A stretch of 64,000 nucleotides of DNA from Hydractinia symbiolongicarpus (Eukaryota > Cnidaria > Hydrozoa > Anthoathecata > Hydractiniidae): assembly GCF_029227915.1 (NCBI RefSeq), contig NC_079875.1, positions 18,843,001-18,907,000 of the forward strand. The letters are read 5' to 3'. Of this stretch, positions 48,329 to 60,568 are shown in pieces. Numbering within the stretch: position 1 is the first letter of the stretch; every line of letters begins with the position of its first letter. Made by a program: the position numbers and the translations under genes. Below the pieces are notes generated by a model, which worked only from the letters and a program-made list of their open reading frames with translations, was not told the DNA's origin and ran no database searches.

Positions 48329-50400
48329 GAAATTTTATATAAGAACAATTATGTATTAAGAAAATTTAAGAAGGCACAGCAATTAAAAAATATAATTTGG
48401 GAGAATATTTTATGACAATTTTAAGATTTTTTAAATTGTCTATAGAGTACAGTTTTCGATTAAATATTGAAAGTGATCCGCAAGAATGATAATTTTTTTA
48501 GAATTTTTTTTTATTTTTTTTGAAGAATGGGATCACATTACACTTTTAGTGTTTTCAATATTCCTTTACCCCAGTACACTGCAATAGGGCTACTATTTGG
48601 CATAAGGAACGCACATAGTGCAAGTTCTAAGTCACGGACAGGAATCTCAAACCATGCAGAAAAAGTTGAATGGCTAGTTGATGGTAATGTTGAAAAATGG
48701 AATGGAGTGTTGGCTTTTGCAATTGCCAATGTGTTATCAAAGCAGGCATGTAAATTATTAATTACTGAAGTGTTTTTTTGCTGACGCAAAAAAAAATTTG
48801 ACTATCTAAAATATCTTAGCAAGAGAGGGCAAAATCTCATGCCAGGGACTTATTTACATTTATATCAGTTATAGTGACTTCTAAAAATGTATTTTAAAGC
48901 TGAAACAAAATTAATGTTCTCTTGGCAAGGTATGGGATCTAATTTTTAATCTCTTAAAATAGCATGTCGAAATTAGGGCAACTTGCTCAAACAGAATTCT
49001 AATAGGTTTATTGGACTTTATGATATAGGATAAAAATCGTGAAAGTACCATACTTTAACACAGGCATTTGAAGGGAATGGATGTGTTGTTGATATACTCT
49101 GTGAAAATGTTGTGCAATGTGGTGAAAATAAGTCAGTAAACAACTAGCCATATAACTAGCCATAAGTGTGATCAGTGATTTATATTGATATTTTATATGA
49201 TTCACCCAAATTTTTTTATCAATCTTTATTTATTTTCTTTCAACATGCTTTTTTTACTTGTTTTTTGTAGTTCTTAAATTATTGATATATCTCCTATCTT
49301 GGTGGCCTCTCTTTTGATTAGTTTTATTATTGGGAGGTCTCCCTCCATTTTAAATTTTAGTTAGTTATTACCTTGTATACTATCTATATATGGAAAATAA
49401 ATACTGCTACTACTACTACTACTACTTATTTCAGAAGCAATCGTGGTAGTAAAAACAAAGGAGCGGGCGGTAGTGTATGCGTTCTAAAAACAAAACAAAC
49501 TAAACACTATATCTTTAGAGGGCACAAATAATAAAGAAGGTCAGAAAAAGGAGGTTTAATAGAATTTAATAGAACTTAATTTGTAGCTATCCCTGCCGAC
49601 TGACTAAGGGAGTGGAGGAAATTATGGGTTAAAGTAATTAAATATCAAACACTGATTTCAACATAAGCTAAATGCTCTTAAGGAAGATTTTTACAAAGCA
49701 AATTTGCCACCAAAATATATCCAACCATGCGCAGTTTTTTTTCTTTTGATTTTGCTTTGAAAAATCCCCTTCACTGTCAGAGCTATAGCCAGCTACAGAA
49801 ACAGTTCCTACTTTTTTAGCATCGAAATATTTCGCCGTAAACTTTTAACTAATAGGAACATAATATTCAGTGTTTACGCTTAGAAAAACTCATTGCTAAA
49901 AAGAATTCAATAGCTGTCTGATTTTTAAACCCAAAAGAGTGCTTACATTCACAATGATTCAGTATTTTAATTCGCCACATGTTCTTCCTTTCACGTGAAA
50001 ATCAAAAAGATATTTTGCACCTAATTCGCCATTTACAATTTGCTCTGTGAAAATACCTCTTAGAACTTAAGTGACGAGAAAAAGCAGGACAAAAAGGTGT
50101 ATATCTTCTTGTAAAAGAGACATTCGTGTAACTGCAAGATGGTTGCATCACCAGGTAGTGTAAATGATAAGATTTATAGCTTTCCTACATTTCGTTCAAA
50201 ATAATCGCAAAGTAGATATACGCAAAAAGCAATATAGGCTGTTTTTCAACCAAAAGAAACGAAATATATAAATAAATCTTTTCCTTATCAAGAAAACAGT
50301 TTAGTTTACCTAATTCATCAGGCCATCAAGCTAATAAATATATTGCTTCTTTAATACTCAAAACACATCTAGCTTGACCGTGATTTATGTTAGACTTGTT
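48329..50400. other. Upstream region of RPS6; unknown ORF and LINE 3' end
   Basis: A + strand frame of 85 codons (48527-48784, beginning MGSHYTFSVFNIPLPQYTAI) and the opposing - strand frame show no domain I recognise; they may be a decayed retroelement. At 49360-49427, GGAAAATAAATACTGC followed by (TAC)n looks like a LINE 3' end with its tail. The rest is AT-rich and featureless. Confidence 0.35.
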
Positions 50401-50416
50401 CGGCAATATTCGCAAA

Positions 50417-50427
50417 CTTTCTTTTTT
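50417..50427 (+). promoter_or_regulatory. Candidate 5' TOP transcription start of RPS6
   Basis: CTTTCTTTTTT followed by GCC, 71 bases before the ATG, fits a terminal oligopyrimidine start, the mTOR-responsive leader of ribosomal protein mRNAs. A second pyrimidine run lies at 50450-50458. Inference only. Confidence 0.35.
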
Positions 50428-50497
50428 GCCATCGGGTCGCTTGTTATGGCTTCTTTTTAAAACCAAAAGGCTATCCTAGAATCGAAAGGCCTGGAAA

Positions 50498-53400
50498 ATG
50501 AAGGTACAGCAGTGACAATATGTTATTTCACTTTAAATAAAGATTGCTTAGAAGACCTTGTTAATCTTACAGACGTCTCTTTTATTAAATTGTTGGATTT
50601 ACTATGTGATTGCATTGATTGAGAAAGATTTACAATTTTTTATTTAGTTGAACGTATCTTACCCTGCAAATGGCACCCAAAAACTCATCGAAATTGATGA
50701 TGAGATCAAACTTCGTTACTTCTACGAAAAACGTATGGCTCAAGAATGCTCAGCGGAATGCCTTGGAGATGAATGGAAGGTATTACAATTCTTTTTGCAA
50801 AAAAGCCAGGTGCTGTATAGCTTAGTGGTTATAACTATCGCACTTTGTGTGAGGGATACCAGGATTCGATTCCCCTTGACAGCAATTTAATATGAGCGAG
50901 GGAGATTGCCGTTGGATGTTGCACAAAGTTGTCTGGTGTGAGGACCCTAATTGGGTCTATATAGCTCAAAATGAGCATTAAATTCTCTAGGACTTTTTAT
51001 CTACACACAGCTGTTTCATTCTTGCAGTCAGAATGTTATCCTTCGTTGCTCTCAGATGGGGGTACAAAGTGGACTTTTCACGGTCAAACCTTCACAGTAG
51101 AAATCTTAAACAAAATTTACAAGCTAAACGTCGTTAAGACGTCGCAAAATGGCAAAAAATAAGTGGTATCCAAAACATATTAAAGATTAAAAAAAAAGAA
51201 TTCCTTGAAAAATTCAGTATTGTATTTATGAAGGTTTCACCACAAAAACATTACGAAAAAACATTATGCGGCATTTGTACACCATTTCATAATGGCTGCT
51301 TAATCTGAATACTGGCCCGTGATTGGTTCAATTAGTATTATGACGTGAATCCGGCTGCAAGAATATGTTGCCCACATTTATTGGCACAAAAACTTTTTGG
51401 ACACCTGTCTGAAATGTAAATTTAGGCCAAAATGTCTAAAAATGCCTTAAAAATTATCATTTAGGCAAGTAAAGATGATGTAGATGAAATATTAATCTGT
51501 CTGAAATTTCCAAAGGGTTTTTTTTAGTCATAATGTAACACATATGTAAAAAAAGTGGCTTTTAGAGCCATATGTCTGCTTAAAACTATTTTATTAAAAA
51601 ATTCAAAAACAATACTTTAGATCCTGAGGCCTCCAAAAGGTTTTTCAGGCCAAATATGCTTTTAAATAAAAAATCTTTCAGAGTCAATGGTTTAAACATT
51701 CCTGGTCTATCATGCCAGTAGAAAGTATATTTATTATATACATTAAAATATTAAACAAAGCAATAATTTTGTTTTTCTTTATAAATTGTATAAAATAGAA
51801 CCCAATCTTGTGATAAAGCTAAAATTAGATAAAACTAGCTATAAATATCTCAGGGTTCGAATTAGAAAAGTAAAGTTGGTTCGCAAAAATTTCGGCACTC
51901 TGTAACGAAGTAAACCACCATCTAGATGTGGCCTGGGAACACCTTAGATCAATTACCATTTTCCTATCGCCGTTCTTAAGTTTTTAAAATGTGATCTAAA
52001 GCAGCATTTCTATCGCCGCTTTTCGTTCTTAAGTTCTTAAAATGCGATTTAAAAAGCTTTCTATTGCTGTTCTTCGTTCCTAAATTTTTTTAAATGTGAT
52101 CTCAAAAAGCATTTCTATCGCTGTTCTTCGTTAAACTTTTAAAATGCGATATAAAAAACCTTTTGATCGCTGTTCTTTGTTCTTAAACTTTTAAATGCGA
52201 TCTGAAAAAGCATTTCTATCGCCACTTAAAAATATTCGATTCGCAAATTTAATATTTTCTTCACAAAGTGATTTGCGAAAATGGCATTTCGATTTGCGAA
52301 TTGAGAACTGCTAATTCCAACCCTGCATCTTTGATTTAAATCTTGAGAAAACCCACCAAAGTCTACATTAAATAAAAAAAGAAGTATTTACTTACAGCAC
52401 AGTCTGAATGTAATCTACTGCGTACATGCTAATATCACACCTTTGCGTGGAGCACGGCAGTCATTTGTCTTTTGTTATAATTTTAAAAAACAATGCGCTC
52501 GCGAAGAAATATCGGAGCAAATATATTTTTTTTCTAATAGCGAGATGCATTGTGTAAATGTATTGATAAGCTATTCCCTTAAGTATTAGCGTGAAGTAAT
52601 TAAATAATAAAAATCTTTCGCGAAGTTTTATAATACATTGCGCGAGAATGTATTGTTGATTTAATTACTTAAAAAAATTCCAGCACGATTAATCTAAGAC
52701 ACATACGAGAAGTATTGTTCACAACTATTAAATGCCGCTTTTCGTTTTTAAACTTTTAAAATGCGATTTAAAAAAACATTTCTATCGCCGCTGTTCGTTT
52801 TAAAAATTTTAAAATGCGATCTAAAAAAATATTTCTATCACCGCTTTTCATTTTAAAACTTTTAAAATGCGATCTAAAAAAACATTTCTATCGTCGCTTT
52901 TCGCTTATAAACTTTTAAAATCCGATTTAAAAAAACATTTCTATCGTCGCTATTCGTTTTTAAACTTTTAAAATGCGATCTAAAAAAAACATTTCTATCG
53001 CCGCTTTTCGTTTTTAAACTTTTAAAATGCAATTAAAATTTTCAAAAGAGTTCACGCAAAATAGATTGCTAAAATTGTTCTTGCAACCTATTGTGGTTAA
53101 ACAATTGATCACGTGGGGTCATTGTTTATCAGCGAGGCAATTATTTTCTTAAAAAACAAAAGCTATTTTGTGTAACTATTCATGCGAGTTTCGCGTCCGC
53201 AGTAGATTACATTCAGACTGTACTGTAGCTACAGGACACGATGCAAACTGCAAAACTGTAAAACCAAAACATGACTACTCTTTACAAAACAATATCAAAC
53301 AGGAGAAACGAGAATAAAAAAGATACAATCAGTCATGCTTGAAGTTTTACAACCTATAAAACAATTTCTCAAAATCAAGGGTGCTCTAATAGCAAAAAAA

Positions 53401-55797
53401 TAATATCAATATTCCTGCAAAACAAAGTAATTTACTGTTCTGTCCCTTACCTCGTTCTCTGCTAACCTTTAGTTGTCTGGCATATTTAAACATTTTTGAA
53501 AAATTCTTGGGTTTCTTGGGTCGAGCAATCAAGTCCAAAGTAGACACCAGGCTGCCGTAATTTTTTGGGGAAAAACCATACCTAACAAAATATTAAATGC
53601 CATCTCTGTGAATCACTTATAAGTTAGGGTCTAATTTCTAATACTTTTTATTTCAGTGAAATTGAAATAATACAAAAAGTTCCAATAACGTAAAGAATGA
53701 TATGAATTTGTGAAAAGTGTCTGCAGTTTCAGATTGTGTTACAATAGCAACAAATAGCTCTGGATTATTAATTGCGATTAACAAAGCACCACTGACATTC
53801 TCACCAGCTGCTTTCCCTGCCATTATCATATAGTCAGTTACCGATTCGTTGTCACTTTTAAACAATGTTGTAAGTTGGTTGTATATGGTAATTATTCTCA
53901 TTTTGCTACTTCCAGCATAAAAATTCCTCATTATTTTGATCGCCTTTCTTCCATCATCTTCATGAATGACTATTGACAAAGAACGTTCATCTAAAAATTG
54001 CATGAGTTCAGCAAATGCAAGTTCATTTTTATCTGAATGAATTACTACTAGTTCTAAATAAAGTTTTTTTTTGTTCCTTGACTCTCATTGTTTCCCATAT
54101 CTCAAATTTTCTTTCGTCCCCATCAAATATGATGGCAATCTAACAGTTTATTATACAACCGTGCTCTTAGTTTTGTTAAATTTTGCCTTCTTTTTATTTT
54201 GGCTAAATATAAAGGAAATAAATTTTGTCTGGAAGAAAATTGAATTAGTATATGTAATCGCACGTTTACGAGTGCATTTAGGAAATAATCAAACAAGTAT
54301 TTATTTTTCTTTTAATTTTCTGAGTTCGTTAGGACGAGGATAAATTTAAAAAGCAAAAAAATTACGAGTTCGATTATTTCCAATTGCATGAGTAAACGTT
54401 CGATTACGAGCTAATCACACAATGCACTATTTTTGTTAGGGTAGCACAGGATGTCAATTTCAATGTTTTGATTTTTTTATTACCCGATTTATAATTAGTT
54501 TGATTCGTTGTAAAGATATCTTTTTTTGACTTTCATAAAACGCGAGAAAATAAATATTTATGGGTATGAATCCAAAAGCAACAAAAATTATTTTAAACGA
54601 CAAGTAAACATATACAACAACACAAAATTAAAACTATGAAATATGTTTACTTCATTCCTCCTCTGAGGAAGAATAAATGATCAGTCTTTCTTCTTTCTTT
54701 TTTGGTTCGTGGGAAGTGGTTGTCAATGAAACATTTGTGCAGTTATTAAATAATATATTTTTTAAATTATCGGCGCTCCTTAAAGAGTGCAGTTAAGATT
54801 CTAGAGTGCAATTAAGAAATAATTGCACTCCGCAGAGTGCAGTTACGATATAATTTGCACTGTAGTAGAAGCGCCAAACAAGAAAAAATAGGTCATCGTG
54901 TGATTAATTTAAATAAAGTTTTTGTTAAACCAAGTTCTACCTGCCAATGTAATAACCGCCCAGCAAATTTTCATTGCAGAAAAACATCTTTGAATCACTC
55001 TGTGCATGGACAAGTTTGTTCTGACCGTATAAAACGTAACAAAATTTATTTGAGCATGTGAATCTTAATACATAGGCTCAAACAGATCAGAAGGCACTGT
55101 ATGTGTTTCTCTTTTAACTAAAAGTATTAATATTTAATGACAGGTTATAAATTTTAGTGAAAACTACAGTTATCCTATTATTGCTTTTTAGGGTTATGTT
55201 GTTCGGATTGCTGGTGGAAATGACAAGCAAGGATTTCCAATGAAACAGGGTGTTATGACTAATGGTCGTGTTAGACTGCTCCTTTCAAAAGGTCATTCTT
55301 GCTACCGTCCAAGGCGAACTGGAGAACGCAAGAGGAAGTCAGTAAGAGGGTGCATTGTTGATAGCAACTTGAGCGTCTTAAATTTAGTTGTTTTAAAAAA
55401 AGGCGAGAATGATATACCCGGTTTGACGGATCGTGTTGTTCCAAGGCGTTTGGGACCAAAGCGAGTTGGTAAAATCAGAAAGCTTTTTAATTTAACTAAG
55501 GAAGACGACGTGAGACAATACATCATACGCCGACCAATTGCTCCAAAGGAAGACAAGCCAGCACCAAAGAAGCCGAAAACCAAAGCTCCAAAGATTCAAA
55601 GATTGGTAACACCACAACGTTTACAAAGAAAAAGACGTGTGTTGGCTCTAAAGCGTGACCGTGTTAACACTGCCAAACAAGAAGCTGCTGTGTATGCTAA
55701 GTTGTTGGCCAAGCGACACAAGGAAGCAAAGGAAAAGAGACATCAAGAGCACATGCGGAGAAGAATGTCCAGCCTTAGAGAAAGTAAAAGTCATTAG
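50498..55797 (+). CDS. RPS6: 40S ribosomal protein S6 (complete, three coding exons)
   Basis: eS6 is a small-subunit ribosomal protein and the classic target of S6 kinase. Exons are 50498-50503 (ATGAAG only), 50648-50779 and 55192-55797, all with GT/AG borders and intact phase: 247 residues, close to the usual 249. Visible family blocks: [130 protein letters not shown] and a C-terminal [13 protein letters not shown]. This keeps the RRxSSLR kinase site but with fewer trailing serines than in vertebrates. The two-codon first exon is a conserved layout of this gene. Intron 2 (4.4 kb) is filled with a SINE, minisatellite, a MITE and a copia gag fragment. Confidence 0.96.
50811..51012 (+). mobile_element. 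tRNA-derived SINE in RPS6 intron 2
   Basis: The head resembles a tRNA: box A TAGCTTAGTGG (50817-50827) and box B GATTCGATTCC (50863-50873), with 35 bases between boxes. The last bases CTTGACAGC only loosely close an acceptor stem. A tRNA-unrelated body follows to about 51010. It starts 31 bases inside the intron. A functional tRNA gene is less likely because the acceptor and anticodon stems pair poorly. Confidence 0.65.
51955..52230. repeat. Minisatellite array outside a MITE (about five 55-60 bp units)
   Basis: Units contain CATTTCTATCGCCGCTTTTC, GTTCTTAA and CTTTTAAAATGCGATCTAAAA, with variants. The same unit occurs inside MITE elements 1, 2 and 3. No terminal repeats flank this array, so it is either a decayed MITE or an array that has left its carrier. 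Confidence 0.8.
52393..53227. mobile_element. TA-flanked MITE with six-unit minisatellite (element 3)
   Basis: Ends CAGCACAGTCTGAATGTAATCTACTGCG and CGCAGTAGATTACATTCAGACTGTACTG are inverted copies flanked by TA. The interior (about 52730-53035) holds about six units of 55-60 bp with CGCTTTTCGTTTTTAAACTT and TTAAAATGCGATCTAAAAAA. Compared with element 2 the orientation is reversed. 835 bp, noncoding, in RPS6 intron 2. Confidence 0.85.
53653..54020 (-). pseudogene. Copia gag (UBN2-type) fragment in RPS6 intron 2
   Basis: The - strand frame reads [80 protein letters not shown]. The YAG...RIxxLYxxL...ESVTDY order and GALLIA block are typical of the copia gag N-terminal domain. The zinc knuckle, protease and pol are not adjacent. 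Orientation is opposite to the copia pol remnant at 40-42 kb, so it is a separate fragment. The frame is largely open but short. Confidence 0.6.
54021..55191. other. Rest of RPS6 intron 2
   Basis: No exon or gene is recognised. Around 54775-54860 the word GAGTGCAGTTA/GAGTGCAATTA is repeated four times in direct and inverted orientation, including AGTGCAATTAAGAAATAATTGCACT, which folds on itself. Confidence 0.5.
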
Positions 55798-56281
55798 AAA
55801 TATATCTTAGACTTCAAATCGTTTTTTTTTTTAATACAGTGCAGACTTCCCTTAAGCTTTTCTCGATCCTAACATCTCTATACTATGAACCAAAAATCTT
55901 ATCAGGTTTATCAGCCCTCGTAAGTTTTTCCCATATTAAGTGACTCTTCACGTTTGAAGGGGAAAAGTTCACGATTAGTGTTAATTTTAAAATCCAGACC
56001 TTTATGAGTGCGAATTATTTATAATTTAGTATTTTTTACACATTTGCAAAACCTACGGTGACCAAGAAGGGAAATGTATGTTCTAGCGCAGTCGCGTGCG
56101 CACGTCACGGCAATCCACAGCAACCCCCGTCCAGTCAACGGCAAGTCCCTAAAAAAGTAGAATAAAAGATCCCAAAATAATTCTAGCGCAATTTTCCTAA
56201 AAATCAACGCACATCAAAGTACACAGCAAATGAGTAAGGGGAATTTCCCCAAGTGAAATAACCGCGTTAGTTTTGACCGCT
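55798..56281. other. RPS6 3' flank and probable left end of the Polinton
   Basis: TACAGTGCAGACTTCCCTTAAGC at 55837-55859 resembles a Tc1/mariner-type terminus. The stretch from about 56020 is denser in GC and CpG, like the Polinton interior, so the element's left terminal repeat may lie here. Its partner end is beyond base 64000 and cannot be compared. Confidence 0.35.
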
Positions 56282-59200
56282 ATGAAATCCTCCGACAATG
56301 TAAAAATTCTATATAATAAAGTGAGAATGGAATCAAAAACTGTCGAACAATTACGTGATATTGCAAAGGGTCGTGGATTAACAGGGTATTATAGACTACG
56401 TAAAGCTGAATTAATTGCCTTATTGGAGGACGTACCACAGAGGCCATCCAGATGGACTGGACAACGAAAGCCTGTAAGACCTGTAACCATACTACCAACG
56501 CCGGAAGGGCCATGGATATATTTGAGACCCAAGAGATGTCGAAAAATCGATCGATCGTGAAATCCAAGATGCAGGAATGGTATAACTGGCTGGTTGATGC
56601 AATCCTAAAGCCTATAAAAGAAGAGGTCATGGTTAATTATGCAAATTTCAAACGCAGGGTGATGGAGCTCTATCGCAGGCTAGCAAATACAAGACCTACA
56701 CTGCATGATGAAGTTGAACAGAAGGCTAACGAGGACTATCTGCATGAACAACCGGGGCAAGATTTCACGCCTCAGGAGCATAAACATGCTCTTCACAGGA
56801 CCTTCCGGAGTTTCCGAATTCCCGGTATAGGAGATGCTGACGTTGACGGGTATATCGGGATGGTGCGACCCAATGTGAAAACCTTAGTTGAGGGTCAGGT
56901 GCAAGATACGGGGTCGGCGATGGAACAGATGTCGCTTTGAATACATTGCAGGAATGTTACGGCTAACAAGGGGCTCATCGTATATACAACCACCTAAATG
57001 GATAGCTTCGAAAAAGGCAATTATTAATCCTAAAAACGAGGATGAGGAGTGCTTCAAATGGAGCATCATCGCTAGCCTACATCATACGGAGATTGAAAGA
57101 GATCCACAGAGAATCAGTAAGCTGAAGCCCTATGTAGACCTCTACAATTGGCATGGTATAGAATTTCCGACAAGTATTAAGGATATATCAAAGTTCGAGG
57201 CTAATAATCCCAACATTGCGGTGAACGTCCTGTATATAGATGGAAAGAGATTCAATATCCTACGTCGATCAATTCATAACGGGTGTGGCAAGCAGGTGAA
57301 TCTACTGTACATCACCGATGGGAAGAAGAATCACTATACAGCCATCAAAAGCCTCTCACGGCTCCTAGATATTGAGACCTCAAAAAATACTGCAAAAATG
57401 CACTTTTGCCTGAACTGCCTCCAGGCATTCCCCATAATCGAGTCGAGGCATAAGCATTATAAGTACTGCACCAATCACGAGGCAGTTAAAATTACGATGC
57501 CAACGGAGGCCGTAAAATGACTATACTACAGAGATAGTCAGCAACATTTCAAGCTGCCCTTTGCCATTTATGCAGACTTTGAGAGTCTACTAGTCCCGGT
57601 AGAGGATACAAGAGGCAAAAAGACCAAGAAGTTAAGCAAGCATGTACCATCTGGATGGTGCACGTATAGTACCTTTGCGTATGGGGATGTACCGGATCCC
57701 CTAACAGTTTATAGGGGTAAGGACTGCGTCACCCGTTTCGTGAACCACCTAGAGGATGAGGTAAAGAGGTTATATAATACATACCCACAACAGGACATGA
57801 AGCCCCTAACAATGGTCCTAAAAAGGGAACATAACGAGACATCGAAATGCCATATCTGCATGAAGCCGTTCGATGACGGCAAGAATAACCGCAAAGTTCG
57901 GGACCATTGCCACTATACCGGGCTTTATAGAGGTGCAGCAAATAATAGCTGTAGTCTCAAATATAAGATACCCAGCCATATTCCCATCATATTCCACAAT
58001 CTCTCGGGATACGACGCACACCTGTTCCGAGAACTGTGCGAGAAGTACAACATGCAGAACATTGGGTGTATTGTGGAGAATACCGAGAAGTACATCAGTT
58101 TCAACGCCAAAATTAAGGTACTCCTTGGAGGTATGGGGTATGGTGATGGCAAGAAGTATAAGAAGATTGAAATTAGGTTCATCAATAGCTGTCGATTTAT
58201 GGCATCATCACCGGACAAATTGGCAAGCAACCTCAACGATGAGCAGTGTAAAAATCTGTTGGTTTTTCACCGAGGATGACACGTTTATGCTCATGCGCAG
58301 AAAGGGCGTGTACCCCTACGAGTATATGGATGGATGGCAGCGATTCAAGGAGCTGGAACTACCTCCCAAGGAGGCATTCTATAGCAAGCTCAATATGAAG
58401 GGTATCAGCGATGAAGATTATCAATACGAAAAAGGGTATGGAATTGTATTACCCCAGGGGGTGATAACGTCACCATGGGTGACTACCAGGATGTGTACCT
58501 AACAACAGACGTCCTGCTATTAGCCGACGTGTTTGAAACGTTTCGAGGCGTTTGCTTGGACAACTACAGCCTTGATCCCGCCCATTTTTACGGTCCACCT
58601 GGCCTGGCATGAAATGCAGCACTGAAAGTTATGGGTATAAGCTAGAACTCCTTACAGACCCCGACATGCTCCTCATGTTCGAGAAGGGTATAAGAGGAGG
58701 TATAACACAAGCCGTACACCGATATGCCAAGGCTAATAATAAGTACATGGGAGAGCAGTATGATCCGGAGGTTGAATCCTCCTACCTACAATATCTAGAT
58801 GCCAACAGCCTATACGGCTGGGCCATGCGTCAAGATCTGCCCACGGATGGTTTCAAATGGGTATCGAACATCGAAGCATTCGGCGAAAAGCGGATCAGAA
58901 AGCTTGTTGAGGACAACAAGCATGGGTATATATTGGAGGTAGATGTTGATTATCCCCAGGAGCTGCATGAGAAGCATAACGAGCTGCCGTTTCTGCCTGA
59001 ACGAAGGAAGGTCCACAAGGTTAAGAAATTGATACCGAATCTAGAGCATAAGCGTAAATGTGTTGTACACATCAGGGCCCTTTACGAGGCTATAAAACAT
59101 GGGCTTGATCTCAATAAGGTGCATAGGGTCATTAGGTTCAACCAGAAGCCCTGGCTAGCGGGGTACATTGATTACAACACAAGGTTGAGAACGGCCGCCA

Positions 59201-59993
59201 GGAATGAGTTTGAGAAGGATTTCTACAAACTGATGGATCTCTCGGTGTTTGGAAGACCATGGAGAATATCAGAAATCACCGCAACATCCAGCTGGTCACC
59301 AATGAGGACAAGTATATGAAGCTCGTAATGAAGCCTGATTTCAAGGGTGGAAGCAGGCTCAGTAAAAACTTACTAGGTGTGGAGATGGGTAAAACAGAGG
59401 TGATAATGAATAAACCCATATACATCGGCCAGGCCATACTGGTTATGTCAAAGCTGATCATATATGAGTTTCATTATGACTACATGCAGCCAAAATATGG
59501 TAGCAAGCTACAGCTCTGCTATATGGACACGGACTCCTTTGTGTACCACATCAGAACGCAGGACTTCTATAGGGTTATTGCGCTGGATGTTGAAGTACGC
59601 TTTGACACAAGTGCCTATAATCCCGATGATAATAGGCCCCTCCCCATAGGCAAGAACAAGAAGGTGGTAGGACTCATGAAGGATGAGCTAAATGGTAAAA
59701 TTTTGACCGAATTCATCACCCTAAGGGCAAAACTCTATGCGTACAAGAGCCTCACCAAAGAAGGCGGTGACAGGAAAGCCAAGGGCGTAAAGAGGTGTGT
59801 AACCAAAAAATCCATCACCTTTGACGATTACCGAAGATGCCTGGAAGAGGGCGTTGACGTCAAGAGCCAGGTTCTGATACAAAATAGGAGTCATAAGGTA
59901 TATACCAAAGAAATGAACAAGTTGGCAGACAATAAGCGGGTTGTACAACTCGATCAAATTAAGACGCTTGCCATAAGCTATGGGGAAATATAA
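56282..59993 (+). pseudogene. Polinton protein-primed-type DNA polymerase B with SAP module, broken
   Basis: The ATG at 56282 opens a SAP-like DNA-binding helix pair (VEQLRDIAKGRGLTGYYRLR, KAELIALLE). Further on come a conserved block DEECFKWSIIASLHH (about 57045) and a C2H2-like CLNCLQAF...H...H (about 57413). An exonuclease motif with YADFES (about 57570) is followed by an endonuclease VII-like zinc module CHICMKPF...VRDHCHYTGLYRGA (57848-57940) and HNLSGYDAHLF (about 57996). The polymerase motif A region is LDANSLYGWAM (about 58795) and motif C is YMDTDSF (about 59520). The frame is broken near 56.5, 56.9, 58.25, 58.44, 58.64 and 59.26 kb, and by TGA codons at 57518 and 58610. In the family this enzyme replicates the linear element from a terminal protein; this copy cannot. 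Codon use and base composition differ from the AT-rich flanks. Confidence 0.85.
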
Positions 59994-60561
59994 TGGAGGC
60001 ATGCCTGTATATAGCCATACTCATGCCTTATGCCCTGATTGCCTACATACTTTTTAGATATCGAGGTATAATAAAGATGTCATCCGATATTGCACAAATC
60101 TTTGACAATGCCCCTGCAGAATATGAAAATATTGAGAAGCCTATCGATAAACGCCAGGCTTTGAGGGAGGCTCTACGCAAGGGTAAAGGGTATCACCCGC
60201 CCAAAAAATGCACAGAAGGCTTTGTCGACAATCTCCAGATGAGGCTATCGATAAGGTACATACCGAGTATGTACAGCGGGAACTTCAGGAGAAGGGTGAA
60301 AAGACTGCAAAAGCACTGTCAACCCATGCCATAAGCCTATATGCCAGCATGATAGGGAATTTTGTGGATATAGACAGTGTTGAGGAGCTAAGGAGAGATA
60401 TTGAGGATGACCCTATTATTAAAGACTCCTTCGCGAACTTGGGCATACTGGTCTACTGTACATTTGGTAAGTTTCTGGCACCTGTTCTCATTGTGGGGCA
60501 TACAGCAAGACATATAAGCAAAAAGAAGGAGACGGATACGGCGGAGGAGCCGTCAGTATAA
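59993..60561 (+). pseudogene. Polinton gene of unknown function with N-terminal membrane segment, frameshifted
   Basis: The first frame (59993-60334) starts MEACLYIAILMPYALIAYIL, one hydrophobic segment, followed by a charged stretch. Near 60225 the sense passes to the next frame (to 60561), reading VDIDSVEELRRDIEDDPIIK, FANLGILVYCTFGKFLAPVL and a basic tail. The ATG overlaps the polymerase stop, so the genes were tightly packed. I do not recognise a function; a membrane-associated element protein is the most that can be said. Confidence 0.5.
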
Positions 60562-60568
60562 TAATAAA

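Noticed and set aside
50811-50883. Functional tRNA gene
   Set aside because: Internal promoter boxes are good, but stems close poorly and an unrelated body follows, so a SINE head is more likely.
57873-58502. 209-codon ORF in the Polinton polymerase
   Set aside because: Only its last 80 codons carry polymerase sense after a frameshift. The first part is a shadow of the zinc module frame.
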